This document shows, piece by piece, positions 32,707 to 39,996 of a stretch of 39,996 bases of DNA. A program made the translations under genes and the position numbers. Positions within the stretch are counted from its first letter, which is position 1. Every line of letters starts with the position of its first letter. The DNA comes from Bordetella parapertussis (GTDB lineage Bacteria > Pseudomonadota > Gammaproteobacteria > Burkholderiales > Casimicrobiaceae), in the NCBI GenBank assembly GCA_943331295.2, contig CALQLA020000043.1, forward strand, positions 1 through 39,996, in the 5' to 3' direction. The notes under the pieces are model-generated. The model was not told where the DNA came from and searched no databases. It saw nothing but the letters and a program-made list of their open reading frames with translations.

Positions 32707-33620
32707 GCGAGGTCGTCCTGCGGGTCGCGGGGCTGCGGAAGTCCTACGGCGCCGCCGAGGTCGTCCGCGGCCTCGATTTCGCGATCCGCCGCGGCGAGTG
32801 CTTCGGCCTGCTCGGCCCGAACGGCGCGGGCAAGACCACGACGCTGCGCTGCTGCCTCGGCCTCACCGACCCCGACGCCGGGACGATCGAGCTGGTCGGC
32901 CTGCCGGTGCCGGAGGCGGCGCGCGCGGCGCGGATCCGCGTCGGCGTCGTGCCGCAGATGGACAACCTCGACCCGGACTTCACCGTCACCGAGAACCTCG
33001 TCATCTACGGCCGCTACTTCGGCATCCCCTACGCGACGCTGTCGGCGCGGATACCGAAGCTGCTGGAGTTCGCGGGGCTCTCGGCCAAGGCCACCGTCGG
33101 CATCCGCACGCTCTCGGGCGGGATGAAGCGGCGGCTGACGCTCGCTCGCGCGCTGGTCAACGACCCCGAGCTGCTGATCCTGGACGAGCCGACGACGGGC
33201 CTCGACCCGCAGGCGCGCCACCTGATCTGGGACGGCTTGCGGCAGCTGCTGTCGCAGGGCAAGACGATCCTCCTCACCACGCACTTCATGGACGAGGCCG
33301 AGCGGCTCTCCAGCCGGCTGGCCGTGATCGACCACGGCACGATGATTGCCTCCGACACGCCGCGCGCGCTGATCGCCGCGCACGTCGAGCCCGAGGTGAT
33401 CGAGATCTTCGGCGACGAGGCGAAGGGCTGGGCCGAGGCGCACGGCCGCGCGCTGTCGACGCGGCTGGAGATCTCTGGCGAGACCGCCTTCTGCTACGCC
33501 AGCGACCCGCAGCCCCTGCTGGCGGCGCTGGCGCACGCGCCGGGGCTGCGCTACCTGCACCGCCCGGCAAACCTCGAGGACCTGTTCATCAAGCTGACGG
33601 GCCGCGAGCTGCGCGATTGA
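32703..33620 (+). CDS. nodI: NodI-type ABC transporter ATP-binding protein
   Basis: A 305-residue ABC-2 type ATPase of the NodI group. GTG start overlapping the Bug stop. Walker A GPNGAGKT at 38-45, signature LSGGM at 137-141 followed by [10 protein letters not shown], Walker B LLILDEP at 157-163, and [11 protein letters not shown] as in NodI. NodI/NodJ exports lipo-chitin Nod factors in rhizobia; non-rhizobial betaproteobacterial homologues are ubiquitous and their cargo is not established. The permease partner is not adjacent; a NodJ-type gene lies at 36879, about 3.3 kb downstream on the same strand. Confidence 0.88.
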   Translation: MSEVVLRVAGLRKSYGAAEVVRGLDFAIRRGECFGLLGPNGAGKTTTLRCCLGLTDPDAGTIELVGLPVPEAARAARIRVGVVPQMDNLDPDFTVTENLVIYGRYFGIPYATLSARIPKLLEFAGLSAKATVGIRTLSGGMKRRLTLARALVNDPELLILDEPTTGLDPQARHLIWDGLRQLLSQGKTILLTTHFMDEAERLSSRLAVIDHGTMIASDTPRALIAAHVEPEVIEIFGDEAKGWAEAHGRALSTRLEISGETAFCYASDPQPLLAALAHAPGLRYLHRPANLEDLFIKLTGRELRD

Positions 33621-33641
33621 ACGGACCGCGACCGCGGGGGG

Positions 33642-34631
33642 TCAGAGTCCGAACACGCGCTGCGCGTTGCGGCCGCGCACCTTGTCGCGCGCGGCGGCGT
33701 CGAGGCCGTTGACGCGCTTCAGGCATCCGGGCAGGTCGCCGATGGTGTGCGGGTAATCCGACCCGTACATCACGTTGTCGGCGCCCATCACCTTGACGCA
33801 CAGGTCGAGCGCCTCGGGCGAGTAGAGCACCGCGTCGAAGTAGATCTGCGGCAGGTATTCCGACGGCCGGACCGAAATCTTCTCGCGGCACGCCGGGATG
33901 TTGTCGAAGCACATGTCCATCCGCGCGATCAGGTACGGCAGCGCGCCGCCGCCGTGCGACGCGATGATCTTCAACCGCCGGTTGCGCTCGAAGAACCCGT
34001 CGTAGATCATCCGCCCGATCGCGAGCGACGTGTCGAAGGTGAAGCCCAGCGACGCCGTCATCTGGAACCGGTCCATGTCCATCTCGCCGACGCCCGGCGG
34101 GGCCGTCGGGTGCACCAGCACCGGCAGCGCCTTCGCGTCGATGGCAGTCCAGATCGATTCGAAGCCCGGGTCGGTCAACGGCCGGCCGGCGATGTTCGCG
34201 AGCACCATCACGCCCGAGGCGCCGGCGGCGCAAGCGCGGTCGAGCTCGGCGAGCGCCAGGTCCGGGTACTCCCAGGGCAGCGACGCGAACCAGCGCAGCC
34301 GGTCGGGATGCGCGATGCGCGCGGCGATCATGTCGTCGTTCATGATGCGCGCGGCGCGCAGGCTGATCTCGGGTCCGCCCCAGTAGACGTTCGGGCAGGT
34401 GAGCGAGACGATCCCGATGTCGACGCGGTGCTCGTCCATCGTCGCGAGGCGCAGGCCGTAGTCGAACATCGGCGGCACGGGCGTCATGAACGGCGCGCCC
34501 TCGCGATGGATCGCGCGCAGGCCGCCGGTCACCGCCTTGACGGTGTAGCGCGGGCCGCCGTGCTGCTGCAGCAGCTGGAACCATTCCTCGGTCAGCACGT
34601 GGGTGTGGACATCGATGACGGGTGTTGCCAC
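33642..34631 (-). CDS. Amidohydrolase (ACMSD-like)
   Basis: A 329-residue TIM-barrel amidohydrolase-2 family protein. Metal-site features: DVHTHVL near the N-terminus, HPTAPPG around 165-171, ASHGGG near 215-220 and the Asp in YGSDYPHTIGD near 285. Family members decarboxylate or hydrate aromatic-derived acids (ACMSD, gamma-resorcylate decarboxylase, OMPDC). I set the start at GTG 34631, which follows an AGGAGG at a 6-nt distance; the open frame continues to 34766 but without family character. It is downstream of, and codirectional with, a Bug receptor, a frequent pairing for uptake and breakdown of an organic acid. Confidence 0.87.
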   Translation of the reverse strand: MATPVIDVHTHVLTEEWFQLLQQHGGPRYTVKAVTGGLRAIHREGAPFMTPVPPMFDYGLRLATMDEHRVDIGIVSLTCPNVYWGGPEISLRAARIMNDDMIAARIAHPDRLRWFASLPWEYPDLALAELDRACAAGASGVMVLANIAGRPLTDPGFESIWTAIDAKALPVLVHPTAPPGVGEMDMDRFQMTASLGFTFDTSLAIGRMIYDGFFERNRRLKIIASHGGGALPYLIARMDMCFDNIPACREKISVRPSEYLPQIYFDAVLYSPEALDLCVKVMGADNVMYGSDYPHTIGDLPGCLKRVNGLDAAARDKVRGRNAQRVFGL

Positions 34632-34637
34632 GGATTG

Positions 34638-34643
34638 CCTCCT
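34638..34643 (-). promoter_or_regulatory. Ribosome-binding site deciding the amidohydrolase start
   Basis: Minus-strand AGGAGG at 34643-34638 stands 6 nt before GTG 34631. This favours a protein starting VATPVIDVHTHVL over the longer open frame from 34766. Confidence 0.7.
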
Positions 34644-34758
34644 GGGCGGTTGTGATCGGTGGGTCCGATCCGGATGAGTGTCTGGGTGAGGGCCGCCGGC
34701 CGCGGCAACCTGCCGCGGTCGCGCCGACAAGGGCGGGGCCGGCGGACCGGCCGCGCCG

Positions 34759-35748
34759 TCAGTCAACCTTGGCGCCGGAGTCCTTGATCGCGCGGGCCCA
34801 GCGCGGCTGCTCGGCCTTGATGATCGCCGCGAACTGCTCGGGCGTCTGCGGCGGCAGCGGGTCCATGCCGAACTTGAAGAGCTGCTCGCGGAAGTCCGGG
34901 CTCGCCTTGATCTTCTCCAGCTCGGCGGACAGCCGGGAGACGATTTCCTTCGGCGTCCCGGCCGGGGCGACCACGCCCTGCCACGCCTCCCAGTCGAAGC
35001 CGGGGACGAGGTTGGCGATCGGCGGCACCGACGGCAGCAGTTGCGTCGGCTTCGCCGCCGACGTGCCCAGCGCCGTCACCTTGCCGGCCTGGATGTTCGG
35101 CACGGCGACCGTCGCGTCGGAGAACAAGAGCTGGATGTTGCCGGCGAGGAGGTCCGGCAGCGCCGCCGGCGTGCCCTTGTACGGGACGTGCTGCATCTCG
35201 AGGCCGAACTCGGTCTTCAGCGCTTCCATGAACAGGTGGTGCGGGCTGCCGCTGCCGACCGACCCGTAGTTGTACTTGCCGGGGTTGCGCCGGACGACCT
35301 CGATCATCTCCTTCACGTTCCTCGCCGGGAAGTTCACGTTGGCGATGAGGAAGAAGTTGACGGTGCCCACCTGCGATATCGGCGCGAAATCCCTGATCGG
35401 GTCGATCGGCGACGGCTTGTAGAGCAGCGGGCTGATCCCGAGCGTGGTGCTGGTGGCGATCAGCAGCGTGTAGCCGTCGGGCGGCGACTTGGCCACGAAC
35501 TCGGCGCCGATCAGCGTGCCGGCGCCAGGCTTGTTCTCGACGACCACCGGCTGCTTCAGCGCCGCCGACAGGCGCTCGCCGATCGCGCGCGCGAGGAGGT
35601 CGGTGAGCGCCCCGGGCGGATACGAGACGACCAGCTTGACCGGCCGGTTCGGGTAGGACGACTGCGCGAGCGCGGGCGAAGGCAGCAGCGGAAGCGCGCA
35701 GGCGGCGAGCGCGGCGCACAGCAGGAACCGGGAAATCCAGGCGGGCAT
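34759..35748 (-). CDS. Bug/TctC-family extracytoplasmic solute receptor 2
   Basis: A 329-residue periplasmic receptor. Signal peptide MPAWISRFLL... ends in PALA-Q near 28. Hallmarks: YPNRPVKLVVSYPPGALTDLLARAIG, QPVVVENKPGAGT, QHVPYKGTPAALPDLLAGNI, and LLPSVPPI. It is diverged from the receptor at 31714 and transcribed in the opposite direction, with the amidohydrolase 127 bp downstream as its likely operon partner. The start ATG 35748 is chosen at the signal peptide; upstream open frame to 36111 is a shadow of the dehydrogenase. The ligand is unknown. Confidence 0.92.
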   Translation of the reverse strand: MPAWISRFLLCAALAACALPLLPSPALAQSSYPNRPVKLVVSYPPGALTDLLARAIGERLSAALKQPVVVENKPGAGTLIGAEFVAKSPPDGYTLLIATSTTLGISPLLYKPSPIDPIRDFAPISQVGTVNFFLIANVNFPARNVKEMIEVVRRNPGKYNYGSVGSGSPHHLFMEALKTEFGLEMQHVPYKGTPAALPDLLAGNIQLLFSDATVAVPNIQAGKVTALGTSAAKPTQLLPSVPPIANLVPGFDWEAWQGVVAPAGTPKEIVSRLSAELEKIKASPDFREQLFKFGMDPLPPQTPEQFAAIIKAEQPRWARAIKDSGAKVD

Positions 35749-35857
35749 GGTGGCGACGGAAAAGGGCGGGAGCGGGGAGGGGAAAAGTAGCGGCCCGCCG
35801 GGGCGGGTGTCAAGCGTGTAGAGTGGCGCTCCGCACGCGTCCGCAAGAATATCGCAT

Positions 35858-36787
35858 ATGGCCATCCTCGTCCTCGCGACCTCGCCGTTCATCGCCCAGC
35901 AGCTCGAGATGCTGCGCGCGCTGGCGCCCGACGAGACGTTCTGCAGCGACCCCGCGACCGCGCATCCGGCGGACATCGAGGCGATGCTCGCGTTCCGGCT
36001 CCCGCCGGGCGTCGCGCCGCGGTTTCCGTCGCTGCGCTTCGTCGGCTGCGCGGGCGCCGGCGTCGACGAACTGCTGGCCACGCCGGACCTGCCGCCGCAC
36101 ATCCCGGTCACGCGCGTCGACGATCCGGTGCAGGGCGTGCGGATGGCCCAGTACGTCGCGCTGATGGTGCTGCGCGCGCACCGCGAGCTGCCGCGGCTCG
36201 AAGCCCGGCATCGCGACGGCGCGTGGGAACGCCGGCTGCCGCGACCGGAATCGGAGTTCGGCGTCGGCGTGATGGGCTACGGCACGACCGGGGCGCCGGT
36301 GGTCGACGTCCTTTCGCGGCTGGGCTACCCCGTCGGCGTGTGGACGCGCACGCCGCGCGCCATCGACGGCGTTGCCACGTTCGTCGGTGCCGCCGGGCTC
36401 CCCGGGTTCCTGGCGCGCAGCCGGGTGCTGGTCTGCGCGCTGCCGCTGACCGGCGAAACCCGCGGCCTGCTCGCCGCACCCCTGTTCGCGGCGCTGCCGG
36501 AGGGCGCGCACGTGGTCAACGTCTCGCGCGGCGCGGTGGTCGACGAGCGCGACCTGCTGGCGGCGATCGACGCCGGCCATCTCGCGGGCGCGGCGCTCGA
36601 CGTGTTCGGCAGCGAACCGCTGCCGCCGGACTCTCCGCTGTGGCGGCATCCGCGCATCCTGTGCACGCCGCACATCGCGGCGGCACCGCGGGCCGGCGTC
36701 GCGGCGGCGCAGTTCCTCGAGAACCTCGCCCGGTCGCGCCGCGGCGAGCCGCTGGCGAACGTCGTCGATCGCGCGCGCGGCTATTGA
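35858..36787 (+). CDS. D-isomer-specific 2-hydroxyacid dehydrogenase (GhrA-like)
   Basis: A 309-residue NAD(P)H-dependent oxidoreductase. The Rossmann loop VGVMGYGTTGAPV (about 136-148) binds the cofactor; the last Gly of GxGxxG is kept. Catalytic residues are Arg in VNVSRGAVVDE (near 226), Glu in GSEPLPPDSPLW and His in CTPHIAA (near 273), the family triad. GhrA-type enzymes reduce glyoxylate or hydroxypyruvate. It is divergent from the Bug/amidohydrolase pair across a 109-bp gap, so all three may serve one carboxylate pathway. Confidence 0.87.
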   Translation: MAILVLATSPFIAQQLEMLRALAPDETFCSDPATAHPADIEAMLAFRLPPGVAPRFPSLRFVGCAGAGVDELLATPDLPPHIPVTRVDDPVQGVRMAQYVALMVLRAHRELPRLEARHRDGAWERRLPRPESEFGVGVMGYGTTGAPVVDVLSRLGYPVGVWTRTPRAIDGVATFVGAAGLPGFLARSRVLVCALPLTGETRGLLAAPLFAALPEGAHVVNVSRGAVVDERDLLAAIDAGHLAGAALDVFGSEPLPPDSPLWRHPRILCTPHIAAAPRAGVAAAQFLENLARSRRGEPLANVVDRARGY

Positions 36788-36847
36788 CCGCGGCCGGGCG
36801 CCGCCCGCGAAAACGGCGCTCTGCCCGATTTCGACGCCGATTTTCAC

Positions 36848-36853
36848 TATACT
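36848..36853 (+). promoter_or_regulatory. Possible -10 box for nodJ-rlmL
   Basis: TATACT at 36848-36853 lies 25 bp before the nodJ ATG in an AT-richer stretch (TTTTCACTATACTTGG). No convincing -35 at the expected distance. It would give the permease a promoter separate from nodI. Confidence 0.4.
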
Positions 36854-36878
36854 TGGGCGGTCCGCCCGCACCAAGCTC

Positions 36879-37667
36879 ATGACCGCCGCCACCCTCTACC
36901 GTCCGCCGGAACTCTCGCTTCGCTTCACGCACGTCTGGCGGCGCAACCTGCTCGTCTGGCGGAAGCTCGCGATCGCGAGCGTGCTGGGCAACATCGCCGA
37001 CCCGCTGCTCTACATGCTGGCGCTGGGCTACGGCATCGGCGCCTTCGTGCCCGAAGTGGGCGGGATGAAGTACATCGCGTTCATCGGCACCGGCATGGTC
37101 TGCCAGAGCGCGATGTTCACGTCGAGCTTCGAGGCGATGTACTCGGCGTTCTCGCGGATGCACATGCAGAAGACCTGGGAAGCGATCATCAACGCCCCGC
37201 TGTCGCTCGACGACGTGCTGTTCGCCGAATGGATCTGGGCGGCGTCGAAGGCCGTGGTGTCGACCGCCGCGATCCTCGCGGTGATCCTCGCGCTGGGCTT
37301 CGGCCACTCGTGGCTCGCGCTGTGGATCCTCCCGCTCGGCTTCCTGATCGGCCTCGCGTTCGGCGCGTTCGGCCTGGTGATGAACGCACTCGCCCCCGGC
37401 TACGATTTCTTCACCTACTTCTTCACGCTGGTGCTCACCCCCATGCTGCTCCTGTCCGGCGTGTTCTTCCCCGTCGACCAGATGCCGCCCGCGCTCGCCG
37501 GTGTCGCGCAATTCCTGCCGCTGAAGCATGCGATCGACCTCGCGCGCCCGCTGCTGATGGGCAACGTGCCCTCGGCCGTGCTGCTGCACGTCGCGGTGCT
37601 GCTCGCCTATGCGGGCGCGGCCTACTACGCGGCGCTGGTGCTGACGCGCCGCCGGCTGCTGAAGTGA
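36879..37667 (+). CDS. nodJ: NodJ-type ABC-2 transporter permease
   Basis: A 262-residue six-helix inner-membrane permease. Strong NodJ character: VWRRNLLVWRKLAIASVLGNIADPLLYM near the N-terminus, TWEAIINAPLSLDDVLFAEWIWAASK in the middle, LVLTPMLLLSGVFFPVDQMP, and FLPLKHAIDLARPLLMG near the C-terminus, closing with RRRLLK. It should pair with the NodI-type ATPase at 32703. The cargo is unknown outside rhizobia. The rlmL-like gene begins 1 bp after its stop, so they are co-transcribed. Confidence 0.88.
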   Translation: MTAATLYRPPELSLRFTHVWRRNLLVWRKLAIASVLGNIADPLLYMLALGYGIGAFVPEVGGMKYIAFIGTGMVCQSAMFTSSFEAMYSAFSRMHMQKTWEAIINAPLSLDDVLFAEWIWAASKAVVSTAAILAVILALGFGHSWLALWILPLGFLIGLAFGAFGLVMNALAPGYDFFTYFFTLVLTPMLLLSGVFFPVDQMPPALAGVAQFLPLKHAIDLARPLLMGNVPSAVLLHVAVLLAYAGAAYYAALVLTRRRLLK

Positions 37668-37668
37668 C

Positions 37669-38898
37669 ATGAGCGGACCGGGCCATACCGCGGGCGAAGC
37701 CGTTCGTTCCAGGCGCGAAGGGAGCCCGGCGACCACCGAGTCCTTTTTCGCGCCGTGCCCCCGCGGCCTCGAGCAGCCGCTGGTTGCCGAGCTCACCGCG
37801 CTCGGCGCCACCTACGTGACGCCGCGCGAGGGTGGCGTCGGCTTCGCCGGGCCGCTCGCCATCGCCTATCACGCCAACCTCGAGTCGCGCGTCGCGAGCC
37901 GCATCCTGTGGCGCGTCGGCCACGGCCGCTACCGCAACGAGGACGAGCTCTACGACTTTGCTGCGGGCATCGACTGGGCGCGGCACTTCACCGTCGGTCG
38001 CACGCTGCGCGTCGACGTCGCGGCGACGCGCTCGCCGCTGCAGAGCCTCGAGTTCGCGACGCTCAAGATCAAGGACGCCGTCTGCGACCGCTTTCGCGCC
38101 GGGTCCGGCAAGCGGCCGTCGGTCGACAAGCAGCGCCCCGACGTCCGCGTCCACGCCTACCTCACCGACCGCGAGGCGACGTTCTACCTCGACACGTCGG
38201 GCGAGGCGCTGTTCAAGCGCGGCTACCGGCGCGACACCGAAGCGGCGCCGCTGCGCGAGAACCTCGCTGCAGGCCTGATCGCGCTGTCGGGCTGGACGCC
38301 GGGCACGCCGCTGCTCGACCCGATGTGCGGCAGCGGCACGATTCCGATCGAAGCCGCGTTCATCGCGGCCGACCGCGCGCCGGGGCTCGCGCGCACCTTC
38401 GGCTTCCAGAAGCTCTCGTGGTTCGACGGCCCCACGTGGCAGCGCATCCGCCAGCACGCGCACGACCGGGTGAAGCACGCGGTCGAACCGGTCATCTTCG
38501 CGAGCGACAGCGATCCCCGCGCCGTCGACCGCTGCCGCGCGAACCTCGCCGCGGCCGGCGTCGCCGAGTACGTCGCCGTCGAGACGGCCGACGTGCGCGA
38601 GCGCGCCGCGCCCGCTCCGGCCGGCATCCTGATCGCGAACCCGCCCTACGGCGTGCGCCTCGAGAGCGACGGCGACCTGACGGCGCTCTACCCGCAGCTG
38701 GGCGACGGCCTGAAGCGGCACTTTCCCGGCTGGACCGCGTACCTCCTGACCGGCGATCCGCGGCTCGCGAAGCTGATCGGCCTGAAACCCTCGCGCCGCA
38801 CGCCGCTGTGGAACGGCGCGATCGAATGCCGGCTGTACCGGTTCGACATCGTCGCCGGCCGGCCGACGCGCCCGGCGGTCGCCGCGGCCACCGACTGA
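37669..38898 (+). CDS. rlmL: 23S rRNA (guanine-N2) methyltransferase, RlmL-type N-terminal module
   Basis: A 409-residue SAM-dependent RNA methyltransferase. After a ~22-residue extension come the ferredoxin-like and THUMP parts (FFAPCPRGLE near 26-35; DWARHFTVGRTLRVDV), then the methyltransferase fold: SAM loop LLDPMCGSGTIPIEAA near 215-230, ASDSDPRAV near 278, and catalytic NPPY at 324-327 (NPPYGVR). E. coli RlmL/K is a ~700-residue fusion that methylates G2445 and G2069; this protein covers only the RlmL half. Targets are inferred from the family. Starts 1 bp after nodJ. Confidence 0.88.
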   Translation: MSGPGHTAGEAVRSRREGSPATTESFFAPCPRGLEQPLVAELTALGATYVTPREGGVGFAGPLAIAYHANLESRVASRILWRVGHGRYRNEDELYDFAAGIDWARHFTVGRTLRVDVAATRSPLQSLEFATLKIKDAVCDRFRAGSGKRPSVDKQRPDVRVHAYLTDREATFYLDTSGEALFKRGYRRDTEAAPLRENLAAGLIALSGWTPGTPLLDPMCGSGTIPIEAAFIAADRAPGLARTFGFQKLSWFDGPTWQRIRQHAHDRVKHAVEPVIFASDSDPRAVDRCRANLAAAGVAEYVAVETADVRERAAPAPAGILIANPPYGVRLESDGDLTALYPQLGDGLKRHFPGWTAYLLTGDPRLAKLIGLKPSRRTPLWNGAIECRLYRFDIVAGRPTRPAVAAATD

Positions 38899-38917
38899 TC
38901 CTCCTGGAGCCCTGCCG

Positions 38918-39673
38918 ATGCGACGAATCCTCGCCCTCTGCCTCGCCGGCACCGCGCTCGCCGCCGCTGCCGCCAACGCCGCCGAAATCCGGGTGCTGAC
39001 CGCCGGCGCGTTCAAGCCCGTGGTCGCGGCGCTCGTGCCGGAATTCGAGCGGCAGTTCGGGCACAAGGTGATCGTCGACAACGACACCGCCGGCGCGCTG
39101 GCCCGGCGCATCAGCGGCGGCGAGGCCTTCGACCTCGTCGTGCTGACGGCGGACGGCATCGCCGGCCTCGCCAAGTCGGGCAAGGTCGTCGCCGACACGT
39201 CGACGCCGCTCGCGAAAGTGGGCATCGGCGTCGCGGTGAAGGCCGGCGCGCCGTTGCCCGACATCGGCACCGTCGCGGCATTCCGCGCGGCGCTGCTCAA
39301 TGCGCGCGCGGTCGCCTACATCGACCCGAAGGCGGGCGGCTCCAGCGGCATCTATCTCGCGCAGTGGTTCGAGAAGGCGGGCATCGCCGCCGAGATCAAG
39401 GCCAAGTCGGTGCTGGTTCCGGGCGGCCTCACGGCAGCACGCGTGGTCAACGGGGAAGCCGACATCGCCGTCCAGCAGATCAGCGAGCTGCTGGTGGTGC
39501 CCGGCGCCACGTACGTCGGGCCGATCCCGGCCGAGATCCAGAACTGGACGGTCTATTCCGGCGCGGTGTCGGCGACGGCACGCAACGCCACGGCGGCGCG
39601 GACCCTGCTGGCCGCGCTGAACGGGCCGGATGCGCAGGCGGTGCTGAAGGCCAAGGGGATGGCGACGCCGTAG
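38918..39673 (+). CDS. ModA-like periplasmic substrate-binding protein
   Basis: A 251-residue extracytoplasmic protein of the molybdate-binding (ModA) fold. Signal peptide with cleavage near AANA-A (22), then EIRVLTAGAFKPVV, the ligand-loop FDLVVLTADGI near 70, and the late IAVQQISELL near 185. Residues that hold molybdate in ModA are not all recognisable, so the ligand may differ. No modB or modC follows in the window: the next sequence is the repeat cluster. It is an orphan binding protein 19 bp downstream of rlmL. Confidence 0.8.
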   Translation: MRRILALCLAGTALAAAAANAAEIRVLTAGAFKPVVAALVPEFERQFGHKVIVDNDTAGALARRISGGEAFDLVVLTADGIAGLAKSGKVVADTSTPLAKVGIGVAVKAGAPLPDIGTVAAFRAALLNARAVAYIDPKAGGSSGIYLAQWFEKAGIAAEIKAKSVLVPGGLTAARVVNGEADIAVQQISELLVVPGATYVGPIPAEIQNWTVYSGAVSATARNATAARTLLAALNGPDAQAVLKAKGMATP

Positions 39674-39679
39674 CGCCCG

Positions 39680-39768
39680 CCGGGGGGCCTCCCGCGTCCG
39701 CCGGGCCGCCCCAAGGACGCGGGTTGCCCCCTCGGGGGGAGGCGCGCGAAAGCGCGCTCCGGGGGCTC
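39680..39768 (+). repeat. 89-bp structured repeat, copy 1
   Basis: First of two identical 89-bp copies (period 93 bp). It contains CCCGCGTCC (39691-39699) paired with GGACGCGGG (39715-39723), and GCGCGC-GAAA-GCGCGC (39742-39757), a hairpin with a GAAA tetraloop. The intervening CCCCCTC/GGGGGG can also fold. Related GC-rich repeats are common between genes in betaproteobacteria. Confidence 0.85.
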
Positions 39769-39772
39769 CGCT

Positions 39773-39861
39773 CCGGGGGGCCTCCCGCGTCCGCCGGGCC
39801 GCCCCAAGGACGCGGGTTGCCCCCTCGGGGGGAGGCGCGCGAAAGCGCGCTCCGGGGGCTC
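39773..39861 (+). repeat. 89-bp structured repeat, copy 2
   Basis: Second identical copy, separated from the first by CGCT (39769-39772). Identity covers all 89 bp and stops sharply on both sides. The same two hairpins are present. Two copies with a 4-bp spacer and long palindromic content do not make a CRISPR array. Confidence 0.85.
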
Positions 39862-39996
39862 TCTGCTAGCCTGAAGTTCCAGCGCTATGAATGCCTGGAT
39901 TTCGAGTCCTTCGAGAGGGAGAATACTGGAGATGGGGCGGGATTTGATGTGCAATATGTAGCCATGTAATGGATTGCTTTTCTGCGATGAGTGATC
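39862..39996. other. Low-GC terminal segment, no gene recognised
   Basis: From about 39871 the GC content falls to about 48% (hand count over 126 bp) from roughly 70% elsewhere. Several short stop-rich frames are present and no coding gene, RNA or insertion-sequence end is recognisable. It may be the edge of an acquired element or an island that continues beyond the window. Confidence 0.5.

Noticed and set aside
32703..37667. Symbiotic nodulation locus
   Set aside because: Only NodI/NodJ-type ABC proteins are present. No nodA, nodB, nodC or nodD is seen, and this pair is common in non-symbiotic betaproteobacteria.
39680..39861. CRISPR array
   Set aside because: Only two copies, 89 bp long, with a 4-bp spacer and strong internal palindromes; no cas genes in the window.
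39364..39969. Plus-strand open frame across the repeats
   Set aside because: It starts inside the ModA-like gene in another frame and then reads the repeat twice, giving duplicated peptide. It has no family signal.
1..39996. tRNA, rRNA or riboswitch genes
   Set aside because: No cloverleaf with a conserved T-loop, no rRNA segment and no recognisable riboswitch core was found by reading the intergenic gaps.

Overview
The window is about 40 kb of high-GC DNA (roughly 70% by eye), densely packed with genes. Many neighbours overlap by 4 bp (ATGA, GTGA, TTGA). The content points to a Gram-negative betaproteobacterium, most likely Burkholderiales or a relative: two Bug-family tripartite-tricarboxylate receptors, a NodI/NodJ-type ABC pair, LPS heptosyltransferases, MsbA, LpxO and typical betaproteobacterial GC-rich intergenic repeats. 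The placement is inferred from gene content; no rRNA or species marker is present.

Layout. 1-143: tail of an unknown membrane-anchored protein. 306-4286: polyamine ABC transporter (ATPase, two permeases, binding protein), with copies of one small inverted-repeat family upstream of the ATPase gene and downstream of the second permease gene. 4292-6546: two GNAT acetyltransferases and a VanZ-like membrane protein. 6594-14920: LPS core or surface-glycan block with two GT9 heptosyltransferases, two GT4 glycosyltransferases and two asparagine-synthase-like amidotransferases. 15068-19206: an isoprenylcysteine-methyltransferase-like membrane enzyme, then a condensation-fold acyltransferase candidate flanked by two paralogous exported GHSQGG hydrolases. 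19265-26910: eight tightly spaced genes forming a dedicated acyl-chain system (FabL-type enoyl reductase, FabG-type ketoreductase, 142-aa acyl carrier protein, double hot-dog dehydratase, two ketosynthases, a phosphopantetheinyl transferase fused to an LpxL-like acyltransferase, and an LpxO-like hydroxylase). 26942-29685, minus strand: GT9 heptosyltransferase and MsbA. 29878-31657: ferredoxin, alpha/beta hydrolase, class II aldolase. 31714-37667: two Bug receptors, an amidohydrolase, a 2-hydroxyacid dehydrogenase and a NodI/NodJ ABC exporter whose two halves are separated by about 3.3 kb. 37669-39673: RlmL-like rRNA methyltransferase and a ModA-like binding protein. 39680-39861: two 89-bp repeats. 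The last ~126 bp are about 48% GC and look like foreign or different DNA.

Main interpretation. Genes 19265-26910 encode every step needed to build a saturated acyl chain on its own carrier protein, activate that carrier, transfer the chain to a lipid and hydroxylate it. The set resembles the rhizobial acpXL-fabZXL-fabF2XL-fabF1XL-lpxXL locus, which puts a very-long-chain fatty acid on lipid A. It differs in the FabL-type reductase, the double hot-dog dehydratase, the PPTase-acyltransferase fusion and the in-operon LpxO. With LPS core genes on one side and MsbA on the other, the best hypothesis is a lipid A (or other outer-membrane lipid) acyl-modification system. This is inferred from families and context; the chain and its acceptor are unknown.
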